Source: an uncultured Flavobacteriaceae bacterium (GTDB taxonomy: Bacteria; Bacteroidota; Bacteroidia; Flavobacteriales; Flavobacteriaceae). Taken from it: 64,000 nucleotides of DNA. The position numbers were made by a program, and so were the translations under genes. Location of the stretch: positions 29,599 through 93,598 of the forward strand of contig CANNAC010000011.1 in assembly GCA_947502495.1 (NCBI GenBank), in the 5' to 3' direction. The notes below the pieces were generated by a model. The model saw only the letters and a list, made by a program, of their open reading frames with translations. It had not been told where the DNA came from and made no database searches. Positions 1 to 9,058 of the stretch are shown piece by piece (positions within the stretch are counted from its first letter, which is position 1; each line of letters begins with the position of its first letter).

Positions 1-612
1 TCCTAATTTATCTAGTTTAGTAGCAGAGATTCCTGGTGTATCTCTATCCATAATAAACATACTCATTCCGTTATGTCCTGCTTCGGGATCTGTTTTAGCT
101 GCAACTACTAAATAGTCACTATATACACCATTGGTAATAAATGTTTTAGAACCATTTAACACATAGGTATCTCCTTTTTTAATTGCTGTTGTGCGCATTC
201 CTGCAACATCAGACCCTCCAAAAGGTTCTGTAATACAAAGACAACCAATTTTATCTCCAGTGATACTTGCTGTTAAATATTTTTCTTTTATTTCGTGGCT
301 TCCTTCTTTATTAACATGTGTCATTGCTAAATAGGTATGCGCCCAAATATTAGCTGCAAATCCGCCAGAGTTTATTTTTTGTAATTCTTCTAACAATATA
401 ACGGTGTAGAATAAATCTAGGTTCAATCCGCCATATTCTTCTGGATATGCTAAACCAAAGAATCCCATGTCTCCGAATTTCTTCCAAATGAAACGTTCTA
501 CAGTTCCAGTTTCTTCCCATTTATCTATATGTGGAACCACTTCTTTTTTTAAGAAGTCTTGTAAACTTTGTCTAAATAATTGATGCTCTTCGGTGAAGTA
601 CATGTTGTTCAT
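1..612 (-). CDS. acyl-CoA dehydrogenase, N-terminal part (cut by window edge)
   Basis: The reverse strand is open from an ATG at 612 to the left edge (204 codons), so the C-terminal half lies outside. FAD-dependent acyl-CoA dehydrogenases make the alpha,beta-double bond in acyl-CoA during fatty-acid or amino-acid degradation. The family block CITEPFGGSDVAGM is visible about 130 residues in, followed by LNGSKTFITNG, which together belong to the N-terminal helical and middle beta domains that hold FAD and substrate. A second in-frame ATG lies at 603. The stop codon of the HhH gene upstream on this strand is only 22 bp away, so co-transcription is possible. Substrate chain length cannot be judged from this part. 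Confidence 0.9.
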   Translation of the reverse strand, partial: MNNMYFTEEHQLFRQSLQDFLKKEVVPHIDKWEETGTVERFIWKKFGDMGFFGLAYPEEYGGLNLDLFYTVILLEELQKINSGGFAANIWAHTYLAMTHVNKEGSHEIKEKYLTASITGDKIGCLCITEPFGGSDVAGMRTTAIKKGDTYVLNGSKTFITNGVYSDYLVVAAKTDPEAGHNGMSMFIMDRDTPGISATKLDKLG

Positions 613-634
613 AAAGTTGATTTTTTATTATATT

Positions 635-1519
635 CTAGTTTAGAGTCAAATATAATTTAATTATCTCGATTTTTTTTACTGGAAAGCCTTTAACTTTTGT
701 TAATTCTTCAATAGATTGAAAACCGTCCCGTAACACTCTTTGTTCGATTATTTGATGTGCAACCTCGTAATCTATATACGGGATATTTACCAACTGATCT
801 CTTGTTGCTTTGTTAACAGATACTTTATCTATTGCTTTTGGGGTTTTCACTGTAAATTCATTAGTTATACGTGTAATAACCTCTGGTTTTAAGCCATACA
901 CTTCTTGCAGTTGCACGTCTGCAATGAATCCGTTTTGCTTTTCTCTATATTTTACAATACGGTTGGAGTATGCTTCGCCAATTCCTCTTACCTTTTGTAA
1001 CTGACTAGCGGTTGCAGTATTTAAATCTATTTTTTGCTGAAATGTTTTTGGTGTATCAGAATTGTTTTTCGTTGTATAATTGACATAGGTCTTCGGTTTG
1101 GGATTAGTAACCCATTCTGGGAATTTAAAAAATGGGGATATTTTATCTAATAGAGAATCGGAAACTTTAGTGACTTGCTGAAACTGTTTCACCGAGTTCA
1201 CCCATTTATCTTGTTTTCTAAACTGAAGCAATCTATTAATTTCAACGCTAGTCATTCCTAACGTGTATCCTTTATAATCAGTAATGAAATTTGGATTGAA
1301 CGGATAGATTTTCGGTTTACGTTTTTCTATTTCTACTGCACGAAGCGAATCCATTTCTTTTGTAAAAACCGCAAGTTGCTTTTGGTTTACCGGAATTTCT
1401 TCCGAAGAAAAATCGACAAAAAAAGAAAAGCATTGTAAAGCAATAAGGATTGCTAACCATAGAAAAATCCCATTTCGTTGTTTTTTAGTAAACACGAAAT
1501 GGGATTTAAAAGTATTCAT
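635..1519 (-). CDS. helix-hairpin-helix (ComEA-like) membrane-anchored protein
   Basis: This 294-residue protein has one N-terminal membrane segment (about residues 17-36). Two clear helix-hairpin-helix units follow: one near residues 163-200 (DLNTATASQLQKVRGIGEAY) and one near 233-294. A more degenerate unit lies near 75-135. HhH pairs bind DNA non-specifically through the backbone; in ComEA this serves DNA uptake at the outer face of the membrane. Flavobacterial proteins of this layout are common, but their role in transformation is not established, so only DNA binding at the membrane is inferred. The ATG at 1519 places the hydrophobic segment as expected. Confidence 0.85.
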   Translation of the reverse strand: MNTFKSHFVFTKKQRNGIFLWLAILIALQCFSFFVDFSSEEIPVNQKQLAVFTKEMDSLRAVEIEKRKPKIYPFNPNFITDYKGYTLGMTSVEINRLLQFRKQDKWVNSVKQFQQVTKVSDSLLDKISPFFKFPEWVTNPKPKTYVNYTTKNNSDTPKTFQQKIDLNTATASQLQKVRGIGEAYSNRIVKYREKQNGFIADVQLQEVYGLKPEVITRITNEFTVKTPKAIDKVSVNKATRDQLVNIPYIDYEVAHQIIEQRVLRDGFQSIEELTKVKGFPVKKIEIIKLYLTLN

Positions 1520-1557
1520 CTTAAACAGTTTAGTTTAGATGAAGTTACAAAAAATAT

Positions 1558-3168
1558 TTAATCTTCTGAAACTCTATTTTTTATAGCGTCTTTATATTTA
1601 ATTAATTCTTCACGTACTCTTGGCGCCAATAATACAAGTCCGATCATATTTGGAACCATCATGGCAAAAATCATAGCATCTGAGAAACCAATTACAGAAC
1701 CTAAACTTGCTGCAGAACCAATAACTACAAATACACAGAAAATTAATTTATACGCGTATTCCATTTTTTTAGATCTACCAAAAAGGTAAGCCCAACCTTG
1801 AAAACCATAGTAAGACCATGATATCATCGTACTAAAAGCAAACAATACTACTGCAACTGTTAATACATAAGGGAACCATGAAATAACCGATTCGAATGCT
1901 CCAGAAGTTAATAAAATAGCTTGTGCATCATTTAACCCTGAATTTGCAGCCGTTACATTACCTGTAATAATTAATACTAAAGCGGTCATGGTACATACAA
2001 CAACCGTATCAATAAATGGTTCTAATAAAGCAACCATACCCTCACTTGCCGCATAGTTTGTTTTCACTGCAGAGTGCGCAATAGAAGCAGAACCAACACC
2101 AGCTTCATTAGAGAATGCTGCACGTCTAAATCCTTGTACTAAAACACCAATTGCTCCACCGGCAACACCTTCTGGGCTGAATGCACCATTAAATATCTGT
2201 GCAAAAGCATCTCCTACCATGTGGTAATTTGCAAGTATTACAAATAAAGAAGCCGCTACATATATAGCAACCATGAATGGGACAATCTTATCTGTTACTT
2301 TCGCGATTTTTTTAATTCCTCCAATAATAACAATACCAACTAGTACTGCCATTACGATTCCGAATAACCATCCTTTACCATATAGGAAAGACTCTGTTCC
2401 TCCTGTAATATTTTGAACTAATTGAAACGCTTGGTTTACTTGAAACATGTTTCCACCTCCAAAAGATCCACCAATTACAAATATTGCAAATAAAACTGCT
2501 AATACTTTTCCTAGAGCTCCAAGTCCTTTCGCTTTTAATCCTTTTGTTAGGTAGTACATTGGTCCACCATAAACGGTTCCATCTTCTCCTATATCTCTAT
2601 ATTTTACACCAAGTGTACATTCTACAAATTTAGATGCCATTCCTAAAAAACCAGCAACGATCATCCAGAATGTAGCCCCTGCTCCACCAATAGATACTGC
2701 AATTGCAACTCCTGCAATATTACCTAAACCTACGGTTGCAGATAATGCTGCTGTTAATGCTTGAAAGTGACTTACTTCTCCTTCGTGTCCTTCTACTCTA
2801 ATAGTATCTGGATTATCTTCTTCATCTGTAAATTTTGATTTTTCAATTTCTACTTTATGATCTTCTCTTCCTTCTAAATCGTCATACTTTCCTCTAACAA
2901 TATTAATGGAAGTCATAAAACTTGTGAAGTTGATAAACTTGAAGTAAAATGTAAAGTATAATGCTCCAAGAATTAAAGGAAATAATACCCAAAACACTTT
3001 AACTTCACCACCAAAATCTATCTGATAGAAGATAAAATTCACAAACCATCCTGTAGCATCTCCAAAAACTTGATCTATTTTCTGGTCAATACCAACTTCT
3101 TGCGCGTCTTGTGCAAAATTTATAAATGGTATAATGAATGTAAAAATGGTAAGAAGATATTTCTTCAT
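1558..3168 (-). CDS. alanine/glycine:cation symporter (AGCS family)
   Basis: At 536 residues this is a sodium- or proton-coupled alanine/glycine importer of the inner membrane. The family signature is visible in the stretch ATVGLGNIAGVAIAVSIGG (about residues 141-159), and many hydrophobic helices follow to the end. It is longer than most AGCS proteins. The N-terminus carries an extra signal-like hydrophobic stretch ending in FAQ, and a charged insertion (about residues 93-132, rich in E/D/K) sits between the first membrane segments. Both extras look typical of flavobacterial members. It stands alone, separated by about 245 bp from the next gene. Confidence 0.92.
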   Translation of the reverse strand: MKKYLLTIFTFIIPFINFAQDAQEVGIDQKIDQVFGDATGWFVNFIFYQIDFGGEVKVFWVLFPLILGALYFTFYFKFINFTSFMTSINIVRGKYDDLEGREDHKVEIEKSKFTDEEDNPDTIRVEGHEGEVSHFQALTAALSATVGLGNIAGVAIAVSIGGAGATFWMIVAGFLGMASKFVECTLGVKYRDIGEDGTVYGGPMYYLTKGLKAKGLGALGKVLAVLFAIFVIGGSFGGGNMFQVNQAFQLVQNITGGTESFLYGKGWLFGIVMAVLVGIVIIGGIKKIAKVTDKIVPFMVAIYVAASLFVILANYHMVGDAFAQIFNGAFSPEGVAGGAIGVLVQGFRRAAFSNEAGVGSASIAHSAVKTNYAASEGMVALLEPFIDTVVVCTMTALVLIITGNVTAANSGLNDAQAILLTSGAFESVISWFPYVLTVAVVLFAFSTMISWSYYGFQGWAYLFGRSKKMEYAYKLIFCVFVVIGSAASLGSVIGFSDAMIFAMMVPNMIGLVLLAPRVREELIKYKDAIKNRVSED

Positions 3169-3413
3169 GATATAATATTAGTTAGTTAAAATTTTGATTT
3201 AAGTTAGCAATATGCTAAAAAAAAATGGTTTTTTAAAGCTTATGCTGTTAAAATAGGCAAAGAAATATTCCTATAAAACATTAGTAGGAGTAGCTTACGC
3301 AGGTAAATATGTATCTGGTAATTAGATTGAATTTTTATTTTTGAAACTCCAACTTCCGCTAAAATAATAGCTTAATAGCAAACGAACATACAAAGCGTGC
3401 CTGTTTTATTAAA

Positions 3414-4439
3414 CTAGTGCAAATTATATATGGTATTTAATTCTTTTATTTGTTCTGGTCTACCAAGTACAATTATCTTGGCATTTGCCTCTAATCTTTG
3501 ATCTGCTTCTGGATTTACGATATATTCACCGTCTCCGTTTTTATAGCCTATCACATTACATCCCGTTTTACTTCGTAAGTCTAAATCTCGAATGGTTTGA
3601 ATGCTGGTATTGGTATTGTATAATTTTTCGACTACAATTTCTTCTATATTAATTTTAGAATTACCTACGATCCCTAAATTATCTATAAACTCTATTAAAT
3701 CTGGAACCACCACTAAAGATGCCATATGATCACCACCAATTCTATCTGGAAGTATTACATTATTTGCACCTGCGAATTTTAGTTTTTTATAAGACGTTTC
3801 TTCTGAGGCTCTACTAATTATTCGCATTTTGGTATTCATCTGTCTTGCAGAAAGCACGACAAACAAATTATCTGCATCGCTAGGCAAAGCAGAAATTAAA
3901 GTATTTGCTCTATCTATTCCTGCATCTAGTAAAACTTCATCTTCATTTGCGTTTCCATAAATAAAAGGAATTTCTTCACATTCAAATTTATCGATAACCT
4001 CTTTATCTTTTTCTATAACAACAAAAGGTTTATGATACGCCAATAATTTTTTTGCTGCTTGTTTTCCGTTTCGTCCATAACCACAAATAATAATATGGTT
4101 CTCCAGCTCATCTATGGTCTTTTGCATCTTTTTTTGTTTTAATTCTTCCAAATTATTTTTGCTTAAAATATATTCTGTAATTACAGATAAGGCATAACCA
4201 ACAATGATTATACTAGTTAAAATTAAAAAAATAGTAAATATTTTGGATACGGGATCTAGCGGTTGTACTTCACCAAACCCAACTGTGGTAATGGTAATTA
4301 CGGTCATGTAAAACGCATCAATCCAGGAATAATGCGATAATAATTTAAAACCTAATACACCAACAAATAGCAGTATTACTAATAGACTTACTGCGGTGTA
4401 AATCCGGGTTCTAAAAAATTTTAAAAAAGGACTAATCAT
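3414..4439 (-). CDS. two-TM potassium channel with RCK (TrkA-N/TrkA-C) domains
   Basis: This is a 341-residue ligand-gated K+ channel subunit. Two membrane helices (about 13-33 and 66-88) flank a pore loop with TITTVGFGEVQ; the filter reads TVGFGE where TVGYGD is typical, a common bacterial variant. The cytoplasmic part begins with the Rossmann motif IICGYGRNGKQA (about 117-128), which binds nucleotide or Ca2+, and ends with a TrkA-C-like lobe. It would form a tetramer in the inner membrane with an RCK gating ring. The PspC-type gene upstream is 3 bp away, so the two are almost certainly one operon. Confidence 0.92.
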   Translation of the reverse strand: MISPFLKFFRTRIYTAVSLLVILLFVGVLGFKLLSHYSWIDAFYMTVITITTVGFGEVQPLDPVSKIFTIFLILTSIIIVGYALSVITEYILSKNNLEELKQKKMQKTIDELENHIIICGYGRNGKQAAKKLLAYHKPFVVIEKDKEVIDKFECEEIPFIYGNANEDEVLLDAGIDRANTLISALPSDADNLFVVLSARQMNTKMRIISRASEETSYKKLKFAGANNVILPDRIGGDHMASLVVVPDLIEFIDNLGIVGNSKINIEEIVVEKLYNTNTSIQTIRDLDLRSKTGCNVIGYKNGDGEYIVNPEADQRLEANAKIIVLGRPEQIKELNTIYNLH

Positions 4440-4442
4440 ACG

Positions 4443-4670
4443 TTACAGGTCAAAGACCGAAGTTCGTTTTGTATATACTATATCTTTAATTTTCATCCAG
4501 AAAGCCAAGAATAAATATAAAGCAAAGCCAAAACCTACCGTTACAAAGGTTAAATAAATAAACGAGGTTCTTACTACTTTTGCTCGCATACCAAATCTAT
4601 CTGCAATACGTTGGCAAACATAATAACCATGCTTTTGAAAATATAAGAGAATGCGATAAAAAATATTCAT
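4443..4670 (-). CDS. small PspC-domain membrane protein
   Basis: This 75-residue protein consists of a short amphipathic N-terminus and a PspC-type core (GYYVCQRIADRFGMRAKVVR) followed by one long hydrophobic segment. PspC domains occur in envelope-stress regulators, where they sense membrane state together with PspA or PspB. This version has only the domain itself. The 3-bp gap to the downstream channel gene suggests translational coupling. The C-terminal codons include the microrepeat sequence GGTCTTTGACC, related to a repeat inside the lipoprotein gene near 10385. Confidence 0.8.
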   Translation of the reverse strand: MNIFYRILLYFQKHGYYVCQRIADRFGMRAKVVRTSFIYLTFVTVGFGFALYLFLAFWMKIKDIVYTKRTSVFDL

Positions 4671-4810
4671 GACTGCAATTTAGTTAATTGTCCTGAATTT
4701 ATTCTAAATCCGAATTTAAAGTTACAAACTAAATATTAATCCTCTTTAATGTTGGTTTGATTAAAATACTAAGGAACGCGAATGTATATATTTATTTCTA
4801 CTTCCTACAA

Positions 4811-4874
4811 ACTGCAACTGTGACTGTGACTGTGACCGCTTACTGCTTACTGCTTACTGCTTACTGCTTACTGA
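4811..4874. repeat. short tandem repeats (CTGTGA and CTTACTG units)
   Basis: Two adjoining microrepeats are directly visible: about three copies of ACTGTG, then about five copies of the 7-mer CTTACTG. They lie just beyond the stop codon of the DUF2851 gene, in the gap before the PspC gene promoter. They encode nothing convincing. Copy number is likely to vary between isolates. Confidence 0.85.
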
Positions 4875-4884
4875 ATACTAAACA

Positions 4885-6156
4885 CTATCCCTTAATCAAA
4901 CTATTACCAATAGCGCATTGCAAACACTTATGTTTTGTGCAGTATTCGCTTTTAAGCTGCAATAAAGCTTGGCTATGCATCGCGGATTTCGCAATAGGTT
5001 TTAATTCTTGAAACTTGGTAACAATGCTATTTTTCTCAGGAGCTATTGCATTAATAATACCAACAACAGCATCGTCTATATCTTTACCTTGTTGTTTAGC
5101 ATAACTAAACTTAATGGGCACAATAGTATTTATGATGAGTAAATCTATAAAAGACTTTGTGATTCTTTTTTTGGAAGACTTACTGATCTTACCAAAGGAA
5201 AAGTGGTTTTCCCAATAAGCAGAAGTTGCGACATCAAACAATGTATAAATTTCTTCTTTGCAAGTGGCACGTATTATTTTGGAAAACAAGTTCGCTTGCG
5301 AAGTATAGACACCTGCTAATTGAGAAATACGAATGGTTGGAAAATTTGGAGGGCGTAATCTAAAAAACTGAAAAGGAGTTACTGTTGCACCAGACAAGTT
5401 ATGCTTTTGTTTTAAAAACTGATATTCCTTTTTAAGCTCCAAAAAATACAAATCTTGCACATCTGCATCTAATAAATCTGCTTGACCAAAAAGTAAAGCT
5501 TCCATACGATTCGGATTGCTTTGTAGCTTTTGCACCAAATTAAAAGGAAAGGAATTGGCAAGACTTAAAAAAGCTTCGCCATTTACTTTTAGTCCGAAGT
5601 TTTTAGCAAGCATTTTAAAAAGTACCGCTTCCCAATTATTCTTACTACTTTCTAACCATTGGGCAATGTCTGTAGATTTTCTTTCTAAACGCTCAAAATA
5701 CAAGCGCTCTAGCCAATTACTAATTATAAAACCATCGATACTAGCAAAGTCGTTTTCGCAATGGATCCATTTTTGTTTTTTACTAAATAGCTTTTGATAA
5801 TTATGTAAAGCGGTTTTACTAACGACATCTTTAAGCACTAGCGTCGGAATTACAGTATTGTCTTTTCGGTGTATTTCTGTATCATGTTCCCAAACGACAT
5901 GCAGGATTACATTATCATAATTTGAATCTTGTTCATGATTATGTAAAAACCAATCACTTGATTTTATATGAATCTCTACATTACCTGCCCAAAGTTGTTC
6001 TGCAATTTTAATTTGTGCATTAAAAAAATCTGGCCCTGTATTATGGTTATGCACACCTACTTGTAAAATAGTAATCGATTCTTCAGCTACTGTTTTTAAA
6101 TTGGTAGGCTTGAATTTTCTGTGTTGCCAAATATAGTGTAGAAAATTTTCTATCAT
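4885..6156 (-). CDS. DUF2851 family protein
   Basis: The protein has 423 residues counted from the ATG at 6156. The family is recognised from the N-terminal block ENFLHYIWQHRKF, then a region with HNHNTGPDFFNAQIKI and WAGNVEIHIKSSDW, then DNVILHVVWEHD. It is a conserved Bacteroidota protein of unknown biochemistry, predicted to be cytoplasmic. The conserved histidines and acidic residues (GNVEIH, HVVWEHD) suggest a metal-dependent enzyme, but that is inference. A further in-frame ATG exists at 6171, but it falls within a promoter-like stretch (TACTTTAG) and the family normally begins at MxEnFLHYIW, so the later start is preferred. The C-terminus has a cysteine pair cluster (CTKHKCLQC), possibly metal binding. 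Confidence 0.85.
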   Translation of the reverse strand: MIENFLHYIWQHRKFKPTNLKTVAEESITILQVGVHNHNTGPDFFNAQIKIAEQLWAGNVEIHIKSSDWFLHNHEQDSNYDNVILHVVWEHDTEIHRKDNTVIPTLVLKDVVSKTALHNYQKLFSKKQKWIHCENDFASIDGFIISNWLERLYFERLERKSTDIAQWLESSKNNWEAVLFKMLAKNFGLKVNGEAFLSLANSFPFNLVQKLQSNPNRMEALLFGQADLLDADVQDLYFLELKKEYQFLKQKHNLSGATVTPFQFFRLRPPNFPTIRISQLAGVYTSQANLFSKIIRATCKEEIYTLFDVATSAYWENHFSFGKISKSSKKRITKSFIDLLIINTIVPIKFSYAKQQGKDIDDAVVGIINAIAPEKNSIVTKFQELKPIAKSAMHSQALLQLKSEYCTKHKCLQCAIGNSLIKG

Positions 6157-6234
6157 TATACTAAAGTACATAATGTGTTTTACATGGCAAAAAAGACTTC
6201 GTTTTATGTGTTTTTATTTCTCCATAAATTAAGA

Positions 6235-6242
6235 TAGCTTTG
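6235..6242 (+). promoter_or_regulatory. Bacteroidota -7 promoter element TAGCTTTG
   Basis: TAGCTTTG fits the TAnnTTTG consensus of the Bacteroidota primary sigma factor. It is 23 bp before the ATG of the P-loop gene at 6266, leaving a short leader. A clear -33 TTG at the usual distance is not seen. Confidence 0.55.
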
Positions 6243-6265
6243 TTAATCAAAGAAAATAAAACAAC

Positions 6266-6754
6266 ATGATTCATCTCATTATAGGAAACACAGGTTCCGG
6301 AAAGACAACATACGCCAACACCTTAAAGAAAGAAACTAAAGGAATCCTTTTTTCTATAGATACGTGGAATAACACTTTATTTATTGCCGACAAAAAAACA
6401 GAAGATGGATTAGATTGGTTTTTAGAAAGAATTGAAAGAGCCGAAACGATCATTCTAGATTTGATTACACAGTTAGAAAATGCAAATACAGATGCTATTC
6501 TAGATTTAGGACTTTCTAAATTAGCACATCGTGAAAAGTTTAGAAAATTTGCCGCTTTGAATAATTACCAAATAAAAACACATTTTTTAGATATTAGTAA
6601 AGCAATCAGACTACAAAGAGTCTTGCAAAGAAACGAAGAACAAGGCGCTACTTTTGAATTTGAAGTAACGCAAGAAAACTTTGATTTTATGGAAACATGG
6701 TTTGAAAGGCCCACTGCATTAGAGATGAAAGGCGGCGTTGTGATCACCATATAA
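6266..6754 (+). CDS. small P-loop ATP-binding protein (AAA_33-like kinase)
   Basis: This is a 162-residue P-loop NTPase. The Walker A motif GNTGSGKTT lies at residues 7-15, and the chain length and late arginine-rich segment (RLQRVLQRNEEQG) resemble small-molecule or zeta-like kinases with a lid. A Walker B-type run is suggested by AILDLGLSKL. The substrate is unknown. It is transcribed alone from the element at 6235, in the same direction as the following SDR gene but 130 bp away. Confidence 0.8.
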   Translation: MIHLIIGNTGSGKTTYANTLKKETKGILFSIDTWNNTLFIADKKTEDGLDWFLERIERAETIILDLITQLENANTDAILDLGLSKLAHREKFRKFAALNNYQIKTHFLDISKAIRLQRVLQRNEEQGATFEFEVTQENFDFMETWFERPTALEMKGGVVITI

Positions 6755-6884
6755 TTTGCTGTTAAAAATTCCTTATAAATTCGTTTTAAACAAATACATA
6801 TCTATTTTTGTACTTTATAAAATGCTATAATTAATTAGTATTCGGAATCTTTACGCACGAATACGACACAACACAAAAAATCAA

Positions 6885-7604
6885 ATGAAAAATTTAAAGA
6901 ACAAAAAGGCAATAATTACTGGTGGCGGAAGAGGCCTTGGAAAAGCAACCGCATTAGCATTTGCTAAAGAAGGAATAGATGTAGCTATCACAGGCAGAAA
7001 CGAAGCCGTTTTAAAAGAAACGGTTGCCGAAATAAAAGCTTTAGGTGTAAACGCTATTTATGCCGTTTTTGATGTTAGCAATTATGAGGAAGTAAAAAAA
7101 GGAATCCAAACCATTATAGATACGCTTGGTACGGTAGACATTTTAGTAAACAATGCTGGAATCGCTGCTTTTGGAACTTTAAACGATATGGAAGTAGAAC
7201 AATGGAGCCAAATTATACAAACCAATGTCATGGGAATGTATTATGTTACCAAAGAGGTTTTACCCTATTTAATAGAAAAAAATGAAGGCGATATTATCAA
7301 CGTATCTTCTACTGCTGGTTTATCTGGAAATGCAACAACCTCCGCGTATTCGGCATCTAAATTTGCTGTAATTGGTATGTCAGAATCTTTGATGAAGGAA
7401 GTTAGAAAAAACAATATTCGCGTGTGTACCTTAACACCGAGCACTATTGCATCTGATATGTCTATAGATTTAGGTATTGCTAATAAAGATTCGGAAGACA
7501 GTGTTTTACAACCTGAAGATTTTGCAGAATTAATTGTTGCCGGATTAACCTTACCTAGAAGAGCGATGCTTAAAAGTGCTGCTTTATGGTCTACAAATCC
7601 ATAA
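6885..7604 (+). CDS. short-chain dehydrogenase/reductase (FabG-like 3-oxoacyl reductase)
   Basis: This 239-residue classical SDR is an NAD(P)-dependent oxidoreductase. The cofactor motif TGGGRGLGKA starts at residue 12, NNAG lies near residue 89, and the catalytic Ser and YSASK follow in the stretch NVSSTAGLSG...AYSASKFAV. Length and pattern fit 3-ketoacyl reductases of the FabG type. No fatty-acid synthesis genes are next to it, so it is probably an accessory paralogue and not the essential FabG. A strong hairpin terminator follows. Confidence 0.88.
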   Translation: MKNLKNKKAIITGGGRGLGKATALAFAKEGIDVAITGRNEAVLKETVAEIKALGVNAIYAVFDVSNYEEVKKGIQTIIDTLGTVDILVNNAGIAAFGTLNDMEVEQWSQIIQTNVMGMYYVTKEVLPYLIEKNEGDIINVSSTAGLSGNATTSAYSASKFAVIGMSESLMKEVRKNNIRVCTLTPSTIASDMSIDLGIANKDSEDSVLQPEDFAELIVAGLTLPRRAMLKSAALWSTNP

Positions 7605-7674
7605 TTAATAGTTTAGTTGCAATTAGTTCTCGATACATTTTTTATTAAAAAAATACTCGACCTGACAGTTTATA

Positions 7675-7718
7675 TAAATAAAAAACCTCCTGAATCTTTC
7701 AGGAGGTTTTTTATTTAT
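7675..7718. terminator. bidirectional intrinsic terminator
   Basis: The arms ACCTCCTGAA and TTCAGGAGGT enclose a TCT loop, and the pairing continues outward through A-run/T-run flanks for about 20 bp in total. With A-runs on one side and T-runs on the other it can stop transcripts from the SDR gene on the plus strand, and read-through from the minus strand. Confidence 0.88.
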
Positions 7719-7722
7719 TATG

Positions 7723-7744
7723 GATGCTGAAACCAGTTCAGCAT
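7723..7744. repeat. intergenic hairpin (ATGCTGAA / TTCAGCAT)
   Basis: There is a perfect 8-bp stem with loop ACCAG in the spacer after the terminator. It is of the same kind as the short dispersed palindromes found between genes elsewhere in this window. The flanking text (AGATTGCTTCG ... GCAATGAC) also looks like degenerate flavobacterial intergenic repeat. Confidence 0.5.
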
Positions 7745-7841
7745 GATACTGATTTAGGATAAATAGTGAGATTGCTTCGTTAATTCTTTACTAGCAATGA
7801 CCGTTTTGATAGAGATTCTCTCCTTCGAGGGTATTAAAAAA

Positions 7842-8822
7842 TTAATCTAAATAACCCATTTTTTTCATCCAATCGTTGTTGAACATTTTTCCAACATAAC
7901 GACTTCCATGATCATGAAAAAGAACCACTACTACATCGTCTTTTTTAAATTCGTCTTTTAATTGTAGTAACCCTTTTACTGCTGCTCCTGCACTATTTCC
8001 TAAAAACATACCTTCTTCTAAAGCTAGTTTTTGTGTGTATACTGCTGCGTCTTTATCGGTTACTTTAGTAAATCCGTCAATAATAGAAAAGTCTACATTC
8101 TTTGGTAAGATGTCTTCTCCAATACCTTCGGTTACGTAAGGATAGATTTCTTTCTCATCAAAGATTCCTGTTTCGTGGTATTTTTTAAATACCGATCCGT
8201 AGGTATCAATTCCCCAAACTTTCACATCTGGATTTTGTTCTTTTAAGTATTTACCAACTCCAGAAATTGTTCCACCTGTTCCTACTCCAACTACAAAATG
8301 TGTAATCTTTCCTTCGGTTTGTTTCCAGATTTCTGGTCCTGTACTTTGGTAATGTGCTTTTGCGTTACTCGGATTATCGTATTGATTTACATACCAAGAA
8401 TTTGGTGTTTCTTCTCCTAAACGTTTGGAAACCGAATAGTAGGATCTTGGATCTGTTGGTTCTACGTCTGTCGGACAAACAACTACTTCTGCGCCATGCG
8501 CTCTTAGTACATCTGTTTTTTCTTTAGACTGCTTATCGCTAATTACAAAAATACATTTATATCCTTTTACTATTGCCGCTAGCGCTAAACCCATTCCGGT
8601 ATTCCCTGAAGTTCCTTCAATAATAGTTCCTCCTGGTTTTAAACGTCCGTCTGCTTCTGCATCTTCAATCATGGTTAATGCCATTCTATCTTTGGCAGAA
8701 TTTCCAGGATTAAAAGTTTCGTATTTAGCAAGCACCAAACAAGGTAAGTCTGCTGTTAGTTTATTTAGTTTTACTAATGGTGTATTACCAATAGTTTCTA
8801 GTATGTTATTTGCGTATTCCAT
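7842..8822 (-). CDS. PLP-dependent cysteine synthase / cystathionine beta-synthase family enzyme
   Basis: This 326-residue fold-type II PLP enzyme replaces or eliminates the beta-substituent of serine-type amino acids. The Schiff-base lysine is K44 in NPGNSAKDR. The substrate loop EGTSGNTGMGLA is at about 69-80, the phosphate-binding GVGTGGTISG near 183, and the pyridine-nitrogen serine in GNSAGAAVKG near 275. The SAKDR and DHGSRYVGK motifs point to the cystathionine beta-synthase-like catalytic core without heme or CBS domains. Distinguishing cysteine synthase from beta-synthase needs an assay. A TATTTTTG promoter lies about 57 bp upstream. Confidence 0.9.
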   Translation of the reverse strand: MEYANNILETIGNTPLVKLNKLTADLPCLVLAKYETFNPGNSAKDRMALTMIEDAEADGRLKPGGTIIEGTSGNTGMGLALAAIVKGYKCIFVISDKQSKEKTDVLRAHGAEVVVCPTDVEPTDPRSYYSVSKRLGEETPNSWYVNQYDNPSNAKAHYQSTGPEIWKQTEGKITHFVVGVGTGGTISGVGKYLKEQNPDVKVWGIDTYGSVFKKYHETGIFDEKEIYPYVTEGIGEDILPKNVDFSIIDGFTKVTDKDAAVYTQKLALEEGMFLGNSAGAAVKGLLQLKDEFKKDDVVVVLFHDHGSRYVGKMFNNDWMKKMGYLD

Positions 8823-8878
8823 GTGTACTTCCCCTAAAAATGGGAATCTTTTTTTAATTTAACCTATTATTCGAAGTG

Positions 8879-8886
8879 CAAAAATA
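8879..8886 (-). promoter_or_regulatory. -7 promoter element TATTTTTG for the PLP enzyme gene
   Basis: On the minus strand TATTTTTG, followed by C, matches TAnnTTTG and leaves a leader of about 55 nt. That leader contains a small hairpin (TTCCC ... GGGGAA) near 8830-8847. Confidence 0.55.
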
Positions 8887-8929
8887 GTTAAAAGGGAATA
8901 GTTAAAAGTTAAAAGTGCGTTTTTATTTT

Positions 8930-9020
8930 GCGTTAGGGATTGAGCAATTGTTGGAGCTCCTTGCAAAGAGCGACTTGTGAAAGCGCGGTACTACGAAGCC
9001 CAAGCGCAGTAGTAAACGCC
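8930..9020 (+). repeat. dispersed intergenic repeat, copy A (GCGTTAGGGATTG family)
   Basis: The sequence begins with GCGTTAGGGATTG and continues TTGTTGGAGCTCCTT, then AGCGACTTGTGAAAGC and GAAGCCC. The same opening and general order recur at 49918-49984 (reverse strand) and 57450-57523. The copies are diverged and do not code. They resemble a REP-like element widespread in flavobacteria. Confidence 0.7.
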
Positions 9021-9058
9021 CAACTTATGAAAACACTTTAATTGGCGAATATAATTTG

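Noticed and set aside
4757..5011. 84-codon plus-strand frame
   Set aside because: It is made of the CTTACTG microrepeat and the antisense of the DUF2851 C-terminus.
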